45,103 nucleotides of DNA from contig NZ_FUYH01000021.1 in NCBI RefSeq assembly GCF_900167605.1, forward strand, positions 1 through 45,103, read 5' to 3'. Each line of letters begins with the position of its first letter. The first letter of the stretch is position 1. Under the pieces are notes generated by a model, which saw only the letters and a program-made list of their open reading frames with translations, searched no databases and had not been told where the DNA came from. This document shows, piece after piece, positions 27,137 through 35,286 of the stretch. The stretch is from Caloramator quimbayensis (GTDB lineage Bacteria; Bacillota; Clostridia; Clostridiales; Caloramatoraceae). Position numbers and translations under genes: made by a program.

Positions 27137-28444
27137 TTACTCCTTATCAACTATATAGTCTTTTAAAAAATCCGGCTCCTGTTTTAACTTCGTATCCTTT
27201 AACTCGTTAAAATAGCTGTTTAGACTTTTAGTTACATTCTCAATGTTCTCCTGACCTTTAATCCCCTTATATATTAAATCGTTTACCTTTGAAAAATTTA
27301 CATTAAAGCATCCAGTAGGATCATTTCCTTCAAAATCAAAATAGGAAACGTTATTGTATTCAGCATATTTATAATCTTTTACGTTCTTCTTTTCATTGTT
27401 TAATTTATCATACTCATCATAGAGCCATTTATAAACTTTTTTTACCTTTTCTGAGTCGTTATCGTTTTTATACATTACAAGAACGTTTATATTTGCATAA
27501 TAATATTTTCTGCTAATTTGTCCATAAAATTTTGGAAGGTCAGTGATCCCCATATCAAAGCTTAGATTATTTTCTTCAAAATATTTTTTATCATCTCCTA
27601 TGCTTATTATCATAGCAGCTTTTTGATTTATAAAATCTTCTCTTACTTTCTTAATACTTTTTTTATCAAAATCCTCGGGTATTAATCCTTCTTTATAAAG
27701 GTCATTATACTTTTTTATAATATCCTTTGCATAATTAAAGTTATATTCTCCATTTTTATAATCCCAAAAGGAAGTGTATATATCTCCCTTTGAAACGCTT
27801 GGCTGCCCAATCGAAATTTTTAAATCTCCAAAGTTTGATGCAGGAAATTCAAAGGGTATTACATCGGGATTTTGCTGTTTTATTTTCCTTGCAAAGTACA
27901 ATAATTCTCCAAAAGTTTTTGGAGGATTTTCAGGGTTAAGTCCGCTTTTTTTAAAAATCTCCTTATTATAAGCGAATTTAACAGTTCCGCCTGAAACCTT
28001 AATGCCTATCGGGGTTCCTTTATAGGTGAAAATCCTTTTTGATTCCATTCCATTTGTATCAGTTCCTATTTCATCTAATGTATACACTTTTCCTTTATCA
28101 ACTATATCATAAAAACCGAGCTGAAATATATCTGGCCTGTCCTTTGATTGCAGCGACAACCTTAAAAGGTTGTTGTACTCATCGCCGTAGTACTGATAAT
28201 CTATATAAATATCCTTATTTTCTATGTTAAATTTCTTTATATCTTCACTAAGCTTTATGCTGTCAGAAGATTCCCTTGTAAAAAGTATAACAACAGTTTT
28301 TTTGCTCGATTGCTGAAGAATTTTTCTTTCCATATCTTTTCTAACAAAATCAGCTTTATAAATCAAAGATACTATAAGCATAAGGACAGTTATTATTATA
28401 TATTCTGTTACCCTTTTTTTCGCATTAAACTTCAACTGCTTCAC
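27137..28444 (-). CDS. Membrane-anchored extracellular solute-binding-like protein
   Basis: The protein has 435 residues. An N-terminal hydrophobic helix (TEYIIITVLMLIVSLIYKA) has no lipobox cysteine, so it is an anchor rather than a lipoprotein signal. The rest resembles family 1 ABC solute-binding proteins: RPDIFQLGFYDIVDKGKVYTLDEI, FAYNKEIFKKSGLNPENPPKTFGELL and the late 'VYKWLYDEYDKL' helix. No ABC permease or ATPase for sugar uptake is in the cluster. It therefore probably binds the extracellular glycan or supports assembly. The gene overlaps the flippase stop by 4 nt (GTGA), which couples translation. GTG at 28444 is very close to AGGAGA; a TTG at 28435 is a better-spaced alternative. 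Confidence 0.75.
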   Translation of the reverse strand: MKQLKFNAKKRVTEYIIITVLMLIVSLIYKADFVRKDMERKILQQSSKKTVVILFTRESSDSIKLSEDIKKFNIENKDIYIDYQYYGDEYNNLLRLSLQSKDRPDIFQLGFYDIVDKGKVYTLDEIGTDTNGMESKRIFTYKGTPIGIKVSGGTVKFAYNKEIFKKSGLNPENPPKTFGELLYFARKIKQQNPDVIPFEFPASNFGDLKISIGQPSVSKGDIYTSFWDYKNGEYNFNYAKDIIKKYNDLYKEGLIPEDFDKKSIKKVREDFINQKAAMIISIGDDKKYFEENNLSFDMGITDLPKFYGQISRKYYYANINVLVMYKNDNDSEKVKKVYKWLYDEYDKLNNEKKNVKDYKYAEYNNVSYFDFEGNDPTGCFNVNFSKVNDLIYKGIKGQENIENVTKSLNSYFNELKDTKLKQEPDFLKDYIVDKE

Positions 28445-29979
28445 TCTCCTATTTTCTTTCTTTTCAAAATTCCCATAAGCATCTTAAACTCTTCTACCTT
28501 TAAAATGTTTAAAGCTATACAGTAGACGACAGCTCCTATAAAAGTAGAGACTGCTATTTTTAAGCTTAATATTAAAGTTCCTCCTTTTATTATGTTATCC
28601 ATATATCTATATACTAAACCTACGATTACAGCCATTATTATCCCAGATAAAAGGGCTTTTAATAAAGTAATTATGTTTTTAAAATAATCCTTATATTTTA
28701 TCTTTCTTATAATCTCAATGAACATTACTGTTGAAATAATAAGCGTTGAAAGGGTTGTTGACAGAGCAAGCCCGCTTATTTTAAATTTAGGAACAAGCAA
28801 AAATATTAATAATACGTTTATTGCTACGTTTATGAAACCGTTAATCATTGGAGTTACTGTATCCCTTGCAGAATAGAATATCCTGCTGAATATGTCAATA
28901 AGTGAATATCCAAGAGCTGAAAAGGATATAAACTTAAGGCACATAGATGTAGTCAAGGTTGCATTCCTATCGAATTTGCCATGCTCTAAAAGGAGAGTAA
29001 CAACAGGAGTACTGAGTGCATATACTCCGAGAATAAAGGGGATTGCAACTATTAATATAAGGTTTATGGATTTTAAAATCATATCCTTAAACTCATCAAA
29101 CCTTTCCGTTGCATATTTTTCTGTAAGGCTTGGATAAAGTACCGTTGTAATAGAAGTTATAAAAACAAGGTTTATTATGCTGTTTATTTTATAGGAATAA
29201 TCATATACAGAGATACTTCCAGCAACAAGATTTGAAGCAAAATTTCTTCCTACCATGAGGTTTATCTGTGACACCGCTGTGCTTATAATAGTTGGAACTG
29301 ACAGCTTTAACATTCTTTGCACGTTGCTGTCCTTTAAATTTATATAGAATTTGTATTTATAACCTTTCATATATGGTCTTTGAGTATAGGCCTGTGCTAC
29401 AGCCCCCAAAAAAGTTGCAATAATTGCAGATATAATACCATATTTATAAAAAAGCAATATTCCTGCTATAATCACGAAATTAGCAGCAATAGATGCAATT
29501 GTTGGCTGAATAAATATATCATAGGATTGAAGATATCCTGTATAAAGTCCGCTTATGCCGAGGAATATTATTGAGGGCATGAGAATCCTTGTCATATAAA
29601 CAGTAGTATCAAAATCCTTTCCCTTAAAACCGCTGGCAAACATATATGTAAGCTGCGGTGAAAACACTATACCTATAATTGAAAGAATAATACAAATAAG
29701 AAGTATTATGTTAAGTATATTATTGAAAAAAACGTTTGCTCTGTCCCTATCCCTTTTTATCCCTGCAAAAACCGGTATAAAAGCAGTTACGAGAGCTGCT
29801 GCAATACAGCTGAATAGAACCGTCGGCATAGTTGATGCTATTTTAAAAATATCCGATTCCCTTGTTGCTCCAAACTTTGCTGCGATTAAAAATTCCCTTA
29901 TGAATCCAACGAGTTTGCTAATCGTTAAAAGAATAGTAACTAATATGCTGTATTTTGCAACTTTTTTTATCTCAGACAT
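28441..29979 (-). CDS. murJ: MurJ/MviN-family lipid-linked glycan flippase
   Basis: The protein has 512 residues, about fourteen membrane helices, and the MurJ pattern rather than that of a Wzx: an N-terminal SKLVGFIREFLIAAKFGATRESD with the conserved arginines, a second region ALGYSLIDIFSRIFYSARDTVTPM, and NVLLIFLLVPKFKISGLALSTTLS. MurJ flips lipid II in peptidoglycan synthesis. Inside this cluster it more likely flips undecaprenyl-diphosphate-linked exopolysaccharide units, and no Wzx-type flippase is present. The start follows GGAGGG. A housekeeping MurJ elsewhere on the chromosome would support the dedicated role, but that cannot be seen here. Confidence 0.88.
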   Translation of the reverse strand: MSEIKKVAKYSILVTILLTISKLVGFIREFLIAAKFGATRESDIFKIASTMPTVLFSCIAAALVTAFIPVFAGIKRDRDRANVFFNNILNIILLICIILSIIGIVFSPQLTYMFASGFKGKDFDTTVYMTRILMPSIIFLGISGLYTGYLQSYDIFIQPTIASIAANFVIIAGILLFYKYGIISAIIATFLGAVAQAYTQRPYMKGYKYKFYINLKDSNVQRMLKLSVPTIISTAVSQINLMVGRNFASNLVAGSISVYDYSYKINSIINLVFITSITTVLYPSLTEKYATERFDEFKDMILKSINLILIVAIPFILGVYALSTPVVTLLLEHGKFDRNATLTTSMCLKFISFSALGYSLIDIFSRIFYSARDTVTPMINGFINVAINVLLIFLLVPKFKISGLALSTTLSTLIISTVMFIEIIRKIKYKDYFKNIITLLKALLSGIIMAVIVGLVYRYMDNIIKGGTLILSLKIAVSTFIGAVVYCIALNILKVEEFKMLMGILKRKKIGE

Positions 29980-29993
29980 GATACCCTCCGGTT

Positions 29994-31097
29994 CTATTTA
30001 TTTAGTATTTCCTCATAAACCTTAAGAAGCACTTTGCTCTCTGCTTCCCAGGAGTAATTTTCTTCAACATAAACTCTTCCCTTTTTGCCAAGCTCAGCCC
30101 TTAGATTTTTATCATCTAAAAGCATTTTAATCTTTTTTGAGATATCTAAAGGATCCATTGGGTTTACAAACAATGTGCAGCCATTGAATAGTTTTTGCCA
30201 GTATTCAAAGTCTGACATAACCATAGGAAGGCTGCAGGTCATGTATTCAAAGGGCTTATTAGGCTGTGTTGTATTGTGGTTAGGTGCTGGAAGAAAGTTA
30301 ACAATTCCAATATCAGCTCTTTTCATATAAGAATAAGCAGTTTCAAGATCTAAAAATCCAAAATCCTTTGTGTATTTCCATCCCTCGAGCTTTTCGCATT
30401 CATCCTTAAAACTTTGACTATCCCACTTCCCTAAAAGCCAAAACTCTGCTTCTCCCTTTAATAGTCCAATGGCCTCAATTATTTCCTTAATTCCTCTTAT
30501 CTTATTTATGCCTCCTGCATAAATAACTACCATCTTATCCTTTTTTATATCAGCAGGTTTAACTTCATCGATAAGTTTTAATATTGCCATATTCCTTACT
30601 GTTGTAGTTTTATCCTTTGGAAAGTTCTCTGATATATCAGGTCTTGCGGAAATAACTCTCGAAAAGTATTTTACTGAATTTTTTTCAAACCTGTTAAAGG
30701 TTTTTGATATAATCTTTTTTAAATAGGGTTTTACCCATTCTCTCGTCATTACGCTTTTGGCATAATCCTCGTGAACATCATATATAACCTTCTTGCCAAG
30801 CAGACTTAAAATCCTGCCTATCAAAATAAGCTCTGGATCGTGAAAATGATATACGCTCGACTTTGTTTTAAGTGCTATCCTCATCGCTGTAAAGGGTTTT
30901 ATCAAAAATCTATAGAATCTGTTATTGTTTTGAGGAAGGGGAACTATATGAACTCCATCCTTTATTGTTTCTCTCTCGTAGTTTGCAACGAGATAAACTT
31001 CATAGCCGTTTTGAGATAAAGTCTTACATTCTTTATGAAATATTCTTATATCCTCTGCTATGTGCGCTGTTGTTATGTGGCATACCCTATGTGCCAT
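29994..31097 (-). CDS. GT4-family glycosyltransferase
   Basis: The protein is 367 residues with a GT-B fold. The acceptor domain begins RVCHITTAHIAEDIRIFHKECKTLSQNGYEVYLVA and contains YHFHDPELILIGRILSLLGKKVIYDVHEDY, a motif common in capsule glycosyltransferases. The donor domain carries the GGINKIRGIKEIIEAIGLLKGEAEFWLLGKW and KPFEYMTCSLPMVMSDF nucleotide-sugar loops. It is cytosolic and adds one residue to the lipid-linked oligosaccharide. The start is set by AAGGAGG. It stands between the WbuB-like transferase and the flippase, with a gap of 26 nt upstream and 14 nt downstream. Confidence 0.88.
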   Translation of the reverse strand: MAHRVCHITTAHIAEDIRIFHKECKTLSQNGYEVYLVANYERETIKDGVHIVPLPQNNNRFYRFLIKPFTAMRIALKTKSSVYHFHDPELILIGRILSLLGKKVIYDVHEDYAKSVMTREWVKPYLKKIISKTFNRFEKNSVKYFSRVISARPDISENFPKDKTTTVRNMAILKLIDEVKPADIKKDKMVVIYAGGINKIRGIKEIIEAIGLLKGEAEFWLLGKWDSQSFKDECEKLEGWKYTKDFGFLDLETAYSYMKRADIGIVNFLPAPNHNTTQPNKPFEYMTCSLPMVMSDFEYWQKLFNGCTLFVNPMDPLDISKKIKMLLDDKNLRAELGKKGRVYVEENYSWEAESKVLLKVYEEILNK

Positions 31098-31123
31098 TTA
31101 TAAACCTCCTTATGATATGAGCT

Positions 31124-32347
31124 TTACTTTCCATGCCTTTTTAATATATCCTCAAATCTTCTTGTTATCTTATCCCTGTCATAGTTTTCTTCTATATATT
31201 TTCTTCCATCTTCTCCAAGCTGCTTTTTAAGTTCAGGCTCTTTATAAAGTTTTAAAACCGCCTGTGCAATTTCTTTTTCGTTTTCAGGTTCAACGCATAT
31301 TCCTCCATTGGCATTCTCTATAAATTCTTTTGCTTCACCTTCAACGGAAAGAACTATAGGGACTTTTGATGCAAGGGTTTCAAACATCTTTGAAGGAAGC
31401 GCCCCTTTAAACAAATCGAGTTTCTTAAGGGGAACTATTGCACAGTCAAAGCATGCAACAATCCCTGGCATATTCTTCTTTGGCTGAACAGGAAGAAATA
31501 ATACATTTTTTAGGTTTAAATCTTCCTTCATTTCAATAAGTTTCTGTTTTTCTGGTCCATCCCCTACAAATACAAAAACAATATCTTTATAATCTTTAAG
31601 TATATCTGCTGCCTTTATAATTACTTCAAGCCCCTGTGCTATTCCATGAATTCCTGCATATCCTGCAATGAATTTTCCTTCAAGATTGTTTTCCCTGATA
31701 AATTCAAAATTTGCCTTATCTTTACCGAAAAGCTTTGTATCAACCCCATTAGTTACAAGGTATGTCTTATCTTTAAACCCTCTTCCTGATATATTATCTA
31801 CTATTCCCCTTGTTTGTCCAGTTATTATGTCCGCCTTTCTGTAGCAAAACTCTTCAAGATAGGTTGAAAGAGCTATAAAAAGTTTATTATTAAGAACTCC
31901 AAGCTTTACAGCTGACTCAGGCCAAAGGTCGGAAATATTAAACACATATTTTGCTCTGAGCCTTTTTGATATAACATATCCTGACCAGCCCAAAAAAAGA
32001 GGAGGGGATTCAGTTATTACAACATCTATAGGCTTTTTAATATGCTTTAATCCCTGAAATACCGATGAAAAGGTAAAGGAAAAATAATTTAAAAGCCTTT
32101 TTACAAACCCCTTGCTCTTTGTTGCATATATGCTGGTTCTAACGACCTCTATTCCATCCATATCCTCTACTAAAAAGCTTTTGCCCTTATATCCCTCATA
32201 AATTTCTCCTTTAGGATAATTTGGCATTGCCGTTAAAACTGTAATATCATGTCCATTATCCTTCAATCTTTTAGCGAATTCAAAGATTCTGTTTTGAGGC
32301 GCACCAACCTCTGGAGGAAAATACTGTGTTAAAAATAAAATGTTCAA
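31124..32347 (-). CDS. GT4-family glycosyltransferase, WbuB-like
   Basis: The protein is 407 residues. It starts MNILFLTQYFPPEVGAPQNRIFEFAKRL and contains TVLTAMPNYPKGEIYEGYKG, ESPPLFLGWSGY and FNISDLWPESAVKLGVL. These segments are characteristic of the WbuB/WbpX-type transferases that often act on N-acetylfucosamine or related aminosugars. The donor-side loop is LFKGALPSKMFETLASKVPIVLS. The start is a TTG (32347), one base after the WecB stop codon, with GGGGGATTC upstream, so translation is coupled to the epimerase. Its exact sugar cannot be inferred. Confidence 0.88.
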   Translation of the reverse strand: MNILFLTQYFPPEVGAPQNRIFEFAKRLKDNGHDITVLTAMPNYPKGEIYEGYKGKSFLVEDMDGIEVVRTSIYATKSKGFVKRLLNYFSFTFSSVFQGLKHIKKPIDVVITESPPLFLGWSGYVISKRLRAKYVFNISDLWPESAVKLGVLNNKLFIALSTYLEEFCYRKADIITGQTRGIVDNISGRGFKDKTYLVTNGVDTKLFGKDKANFEFIRENNLEGKFIAGYAGIHGIAQGLEVIIKAADILKDYKDIVFVFVGDGPEKQKLIEMKEDLNLKNVLFLPVQPKKNMPGIVACFDCAIVPLKKLDLFKGALPSKMFETLASKVPIVLSVEGEAKEFIENANGGICVEPENEKEIAQAVLKLYKEPELKKQLGEDGRKYIEENYDRDKITRRFEDILKRHGK

Positions 32348-32348
32348 C

Positions 32349-33407
32349 TTAGAATCCCCCTTTTAAAACCTCTACAATTTTATCTGCTGCATTTCCATCT
32401 CCAAAATGATTTTCTCTTTCACGTTCAGGCTTAAAATATTTAATTGCTTTTATTATCTTTTCCTTATCGCAGCCAGTTATTATATTCCATCCGTTATCCA
32501 CAGTTTCCACCCATTCCGTTTCATCCCTTAAGGTTATACAAGGTTTTGCCATGAAAAAGGCTTCCTTTTGAACCCCTCCGCTGTCTGTTACGATCTTGCT
32601 GCAGCTGCCTTCGAGCATAATCATATCAAGATAGCCAACAGGCTCTATTATTTTTATGTTTTCTGTGAATTTAAAATTGTACTCCTCTAAGAACTTTTTT
32701 GTTCTCGGATGAAGAGGTAAAACAATGTTTTCCTCTGATTCGCTTAGAGCCTCTATTATGTTCTTTAACCTTTCTTTACTGTTTGTATTCTCTGCCCTGT
32801 GAATTGTGGATAAAATATATTCTCCATAGTTTAATCCTAATCTATCTAAAATTCTACTCTTCTCTGATGCAAGATTTTTAAAGAAAAGCACCGCATCATA
32901 CATAACATCCCCTGAGTTTACAACTCCCTTTTTAATTCCCTCATTATAAAGGTTATTTACTGCAGTCTGCGTTGGAGCAAATAAAAGCTTTGAAATATGG
33001 TCAGTTAATATTCTGTTCTGCTCTTCAGGCATTGCCATATTAAAGCTTCTAAGACCTGCTTCAACGTGGGCAACAGGGATTAAAAGCTTGCTTGCAGAAA
33101 GTGCTCCTGCTATTGTAGAATTTGTATCACCATAGACAAGCACCATATCAGGTTTTTCATTTAATAGAATCTCTTCTATTTTAATAAGCATATTCCCCGT
33201 CATATACCCATGGTTTCCTGAACCTATGTTTAAATTATAATCAGGTTTTGGTATTTGAAGCTCTTCAAAAAATATTTTAGACATGTTTTCATCATAATGC
33301 TGACCAGTATGGATTATGATTTCATCCATGCTTTTTCTTAGCTTTCTTGAAACTGCAGCAGCCTTTATAAATTGAGGCCTTGCACCTATTATAGTTATAA
33401 CTTTCAT
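32349..33407 (-). CDS. wecB: Non-hydrolysing UDP-N-acetylglucosamine 2-epimerase (WecB/WbpI type)
   Basis: This 352-residue GT-B-like epimerase has the expected motifs: IIGARPQFIKAAAVSRKL, HTGQHYDENMS, HVEAGLRSFNMAMPEEQNRILTDHISK, the C-terminal DSGGVQKEAFFMAKPCITLRDETEWVET and the catalytic acidic residues within them. It inverts C2 of UDP-GlcNAc or, as in WbpI, of UDP-2,3-diacetamido-2,3-dideoxyglucuronate. The neighbours WbpA-, WbpB- and WbpD-like favour the WbpI role, giving UDP-ManNAc3NAcA. The start follows GAGGTTAGATAG. The aminotransferase of that pathway is not in the cluster (see findings). Confidence 0.9.
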   Translation of the reverse strand: MKVITIIGARPQFIKAAAVSRKLRKSMDEIIIHTGQHYDENMSKIFFEELQIPKPDYNLNIGSGNHGYMTGNMLIKIEEILLNEKPDMVLVYGDTNSTIAGALSASKLLIPVAHVEAGLRSFNMAMPEEQNRILTDHISKLLFAPTQTAVNNLYNEGIKKGVVNSGDVMYDAVLFFKNLASEKSRILDRLGLNYGEYILSTIHRAENTNSKERLKNIIEALSESEENIVLPLHPRTKKFLEEYNFKFTENIKIIEPVGYLDMIMLEGSCSKIVTDSGGVQKEAFFMAKPCITLRDETEWVETVDNGWNIITGCDKEKIIKAIKYFKPERERENHFGDGNAADKIVEVLKGGF

Positions 33408-33423
33408 CTATCTAACCTCACTA

Positions 33424-34167
33424 TTACTGATTTTCAAGAAGTTGATCTTTAGGTACATCCTTTAAATATTTTGCAGGATTTCCAGCAACTATTTTTCCTC
33501 TCTCAACATCCTTTGTTACAACTGAGCCAGCTGCAACAAATCCGTCTTCGTTTATAACTTTTCCTGGGAGAATTGTTGCCTGTGCTCCAATCCTTCCTCC
33601 TTTTTTAACTGTAACCCCTTTAAAATGGCTGAATCTTTCCTTTGAACGTGCAGCAAAGTTATCGTTTGATGTAACAACTCCAGGTGCTATAAAAGCATTA
33701 TCTTCAACTGTTGAATATGCAGTTATATATACGTTGGTTTCTAACTTGCAGTTGTTTCCTATTGTGCTGAAATTTTCAACAGCAACTCCTCTTCCAATTA
33801 TAGTTTTGCTTCCTATTGAAACATTTTCTCTTATCGTTGATAAATCAGCGATTAGAGATTTTTCTCCTATACTGCAGCCGCAATAAATTATTACCCCTGC
33901 TCCTATAAGGCATCCATCTGAAATTACAGCAGGATCAAGTTCCTTTTCGTCTTTAAATATGCTGTTAACCGCTCTCATAGGTTTTTTCCCTATTACAGTA
34001 TTATCATCTATTCTTACGTTGTTTCCTATTTTTGTTCCGCTGTGTATAACAACGTTATGACCTATTATGCAGTTATCTCCTATAACAACATTATCCTCTA
34101 CAACAACAAAGTTTCCAAAGCTGACGTTCTCACCAATAGTAGAACTGTCAGAGATACAATACATCAT
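33424..34167 (-). CDS. Left-handed beta-helix N-acetyltransferase, WbpD/WlbB-like
   Basis: This 247-residue protein is almost entirely hexapeptide repeats (IGENVSFGNFVVVEDNVVIGDNCIIGHNVVI...), with the acceptor-site stretch VTSNDNFAARSKERFSHFKGVTVKKGGRIGAQATILPGKVI and the usual C-terminal VVAAGS-like cap (VAAGSVVTKDVERGKIVAGNPAKYL). WbpD/WlbB acetylate the 3-amino group of UDP-GlcNAc3NA. This one is about 55 residues longer than typical WbpD because of extra N-terminal coils. The start overlaps the stop of the oxidoreductase gene (ATGA), with GAGGT upstream. Two start codons, ATGATG, are possible. Confidence 0.86.
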   Translation of the reverse strand: MMYCISDSSTIGENVSFGNFVVVEDNVVIGDNCIIGHNVVIHSGTKIGNNVRIDDNTVIGKKPMRAVNSIFKDEKELDPAVISDGCLIGAGVIIYCGCSIGEKSLIADLSTIRENVSIGSKTIIGRGVAVENFSTIGNNCKLETNVYITAYSTVEDNAFIAPGVVTSNDNFAARSKERFSHFKGVTVKKGGRIGAQATILPGKVINEDGFVAAGSVVTKDVERGKIVAGNPAKYLKDVPKDQLLENQ

Positions 34168-35258
34168 AATACCTCACCTTTCATATCGAGAGTTGAAAAG
34201 CTTCCGATCGGGAATTTAACAGGCATACCTGTCTTTTGAGATTTATAGGCTGCAAGTATTATCTCCATTCCCTTTCTACCTTCCTGCCCGTTTATAAGCG
34301 GCTCTCTGTTATTTTTTATTGCATCTATCATATCCTTAAAAAGAGGAGTATGTCCATGTCCATATACTGTATCTGGATCTGCCTCCTGCTGCTTTAAAAT
34401 TTCCTCTTCGCTGTCCTTTCCATCGGAAAATCTCCAGGTTTCAACCCTGTTTACAGCAAGTCCACCTATCACCGCAGTACCCTTTTCTCCGAATATGCTC
34501 AAAGTTTCCTCGAGGTTTTTAGGATATACGCAGGCACTTCCTTCTATAATTCCTATCGAACCGTTCTTAAATCTAACGATTACCGCACCAAAGTCCTCTG
34601 CATCTATATCCCTTAAAAATCTTCCTGTCTGTGCATATACTGAATCTACTTCTCCTCCCATCATCCACTGCAGAAGGTCTATATCGTGTATGCACTGATT
34701 CATAAGAGTTCCTCCATCCAGTTCCCAGGTTCCTCTCCAAGGTGCCTGTCTGTAGTAGTCCATATTTCTATTCCATCTTATGCTTGCCATTCCGCTGACT
34801 AATTTTCCAAAGCGCCCTTCCTCTAAAGCGCCTCTTAGCATCTGAATTGACTTATTGAATCTATTTTGATGGCTCACGCAAAGCTTTACGTTCATTTTTT
34901 TTGCTGTATTTATCATAGTTTCTGCATCATCCGTTGAAAGAGCCATAGGCTTTTCCACTATAACATGCTTTCCTTTATTCATTGAGTATATTGCAATTTC
35001 TGGATGATAACCGCTCTCAGTCGCAATCGTTACAACATCAATCTCTTCATTTTCAAGCATTTCCTTATAATCTTCATATATCTTAACCTGAGCATCAGGA
35101 AAAAACTTTTTATAAATTTCCGACTTTTCTACAGCCTTATCTTTTAATATATCGCAGGTTGCCACAAGAACTGCCTCATCTGAATTTTGAGCTATTGCAT
35201 CAACATGCCATTTTGAAATTCTTCCGCAGCCTATAATTGCAAACTTTAACTTTTTCAT
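34164..35258 (-). CDS. Gfo/Idh/MocA-family oxidoreductase, WbpB/WlbA-like
   Basis: The protein is 364 residues with a Rossmann N-terminal domain (FAIIGCGRISKWHVDAI) and the family motif EKPMALS (lysine-proline), then 'WELDGGTLMNQCIHDIDLLQWMMGG' with the catalytic histidine region. WbpB/WlbA oxidise C3 of UDP-GlcNAcA to a keto group with NAD(P) and 2-oxoglutarate recycling, the step before 3-amination. The start at 35258 is set by GGAGGT; a TTG inside the Shine-Dalgarno region is not used. It lies 17 nt after the WbpA-like gene and is coupled with the acetyltransferase gene. Confidence 0.87.
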   Translation of the reverse strand: MKKLKFAIIGCGRISKWHVDAIAQNSDEAVLVATCDILKDKAVEKSEIYKKFFPDAQVKIYEDYKEMLENEEIDVVTIATESGYHPEIAIYSMNKGKHVIVEKPMALSTDDAETMINTAKKMNVKLCVSHQNRFNKSIQMLRGALEEGRFGKLVSGMASIRWNRNMDYYRQAPWRGTWELDGGTLMNQCIHDIDLLQWMMGGEVDSVYAQTGRFLRDIDAEDFGAVIVRFKNGSIGIIEGSACVYPKNLEETLSIFGEKGTAVIGGLAVNRVETWRFSDGKDSEEEILKQQEADPDTVYGHGHTPLFKDMIDAIKNNREPLINGQEGRKGMEIILAAYKSQKTGMPVKFPIGSFSTLDMKGEVL

Positions 35259-35286
35259 AATAACCTCCAAATAGCAAATTTAATCA

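Noticed and set aside
27137-28444. Solute-binding-like protein as part of a sugar ABC importer
   Set aside because: No permease or ATPase gene is in the cluster, and the N-terminus is a membrane anchor instead of a lipoprotein signal.
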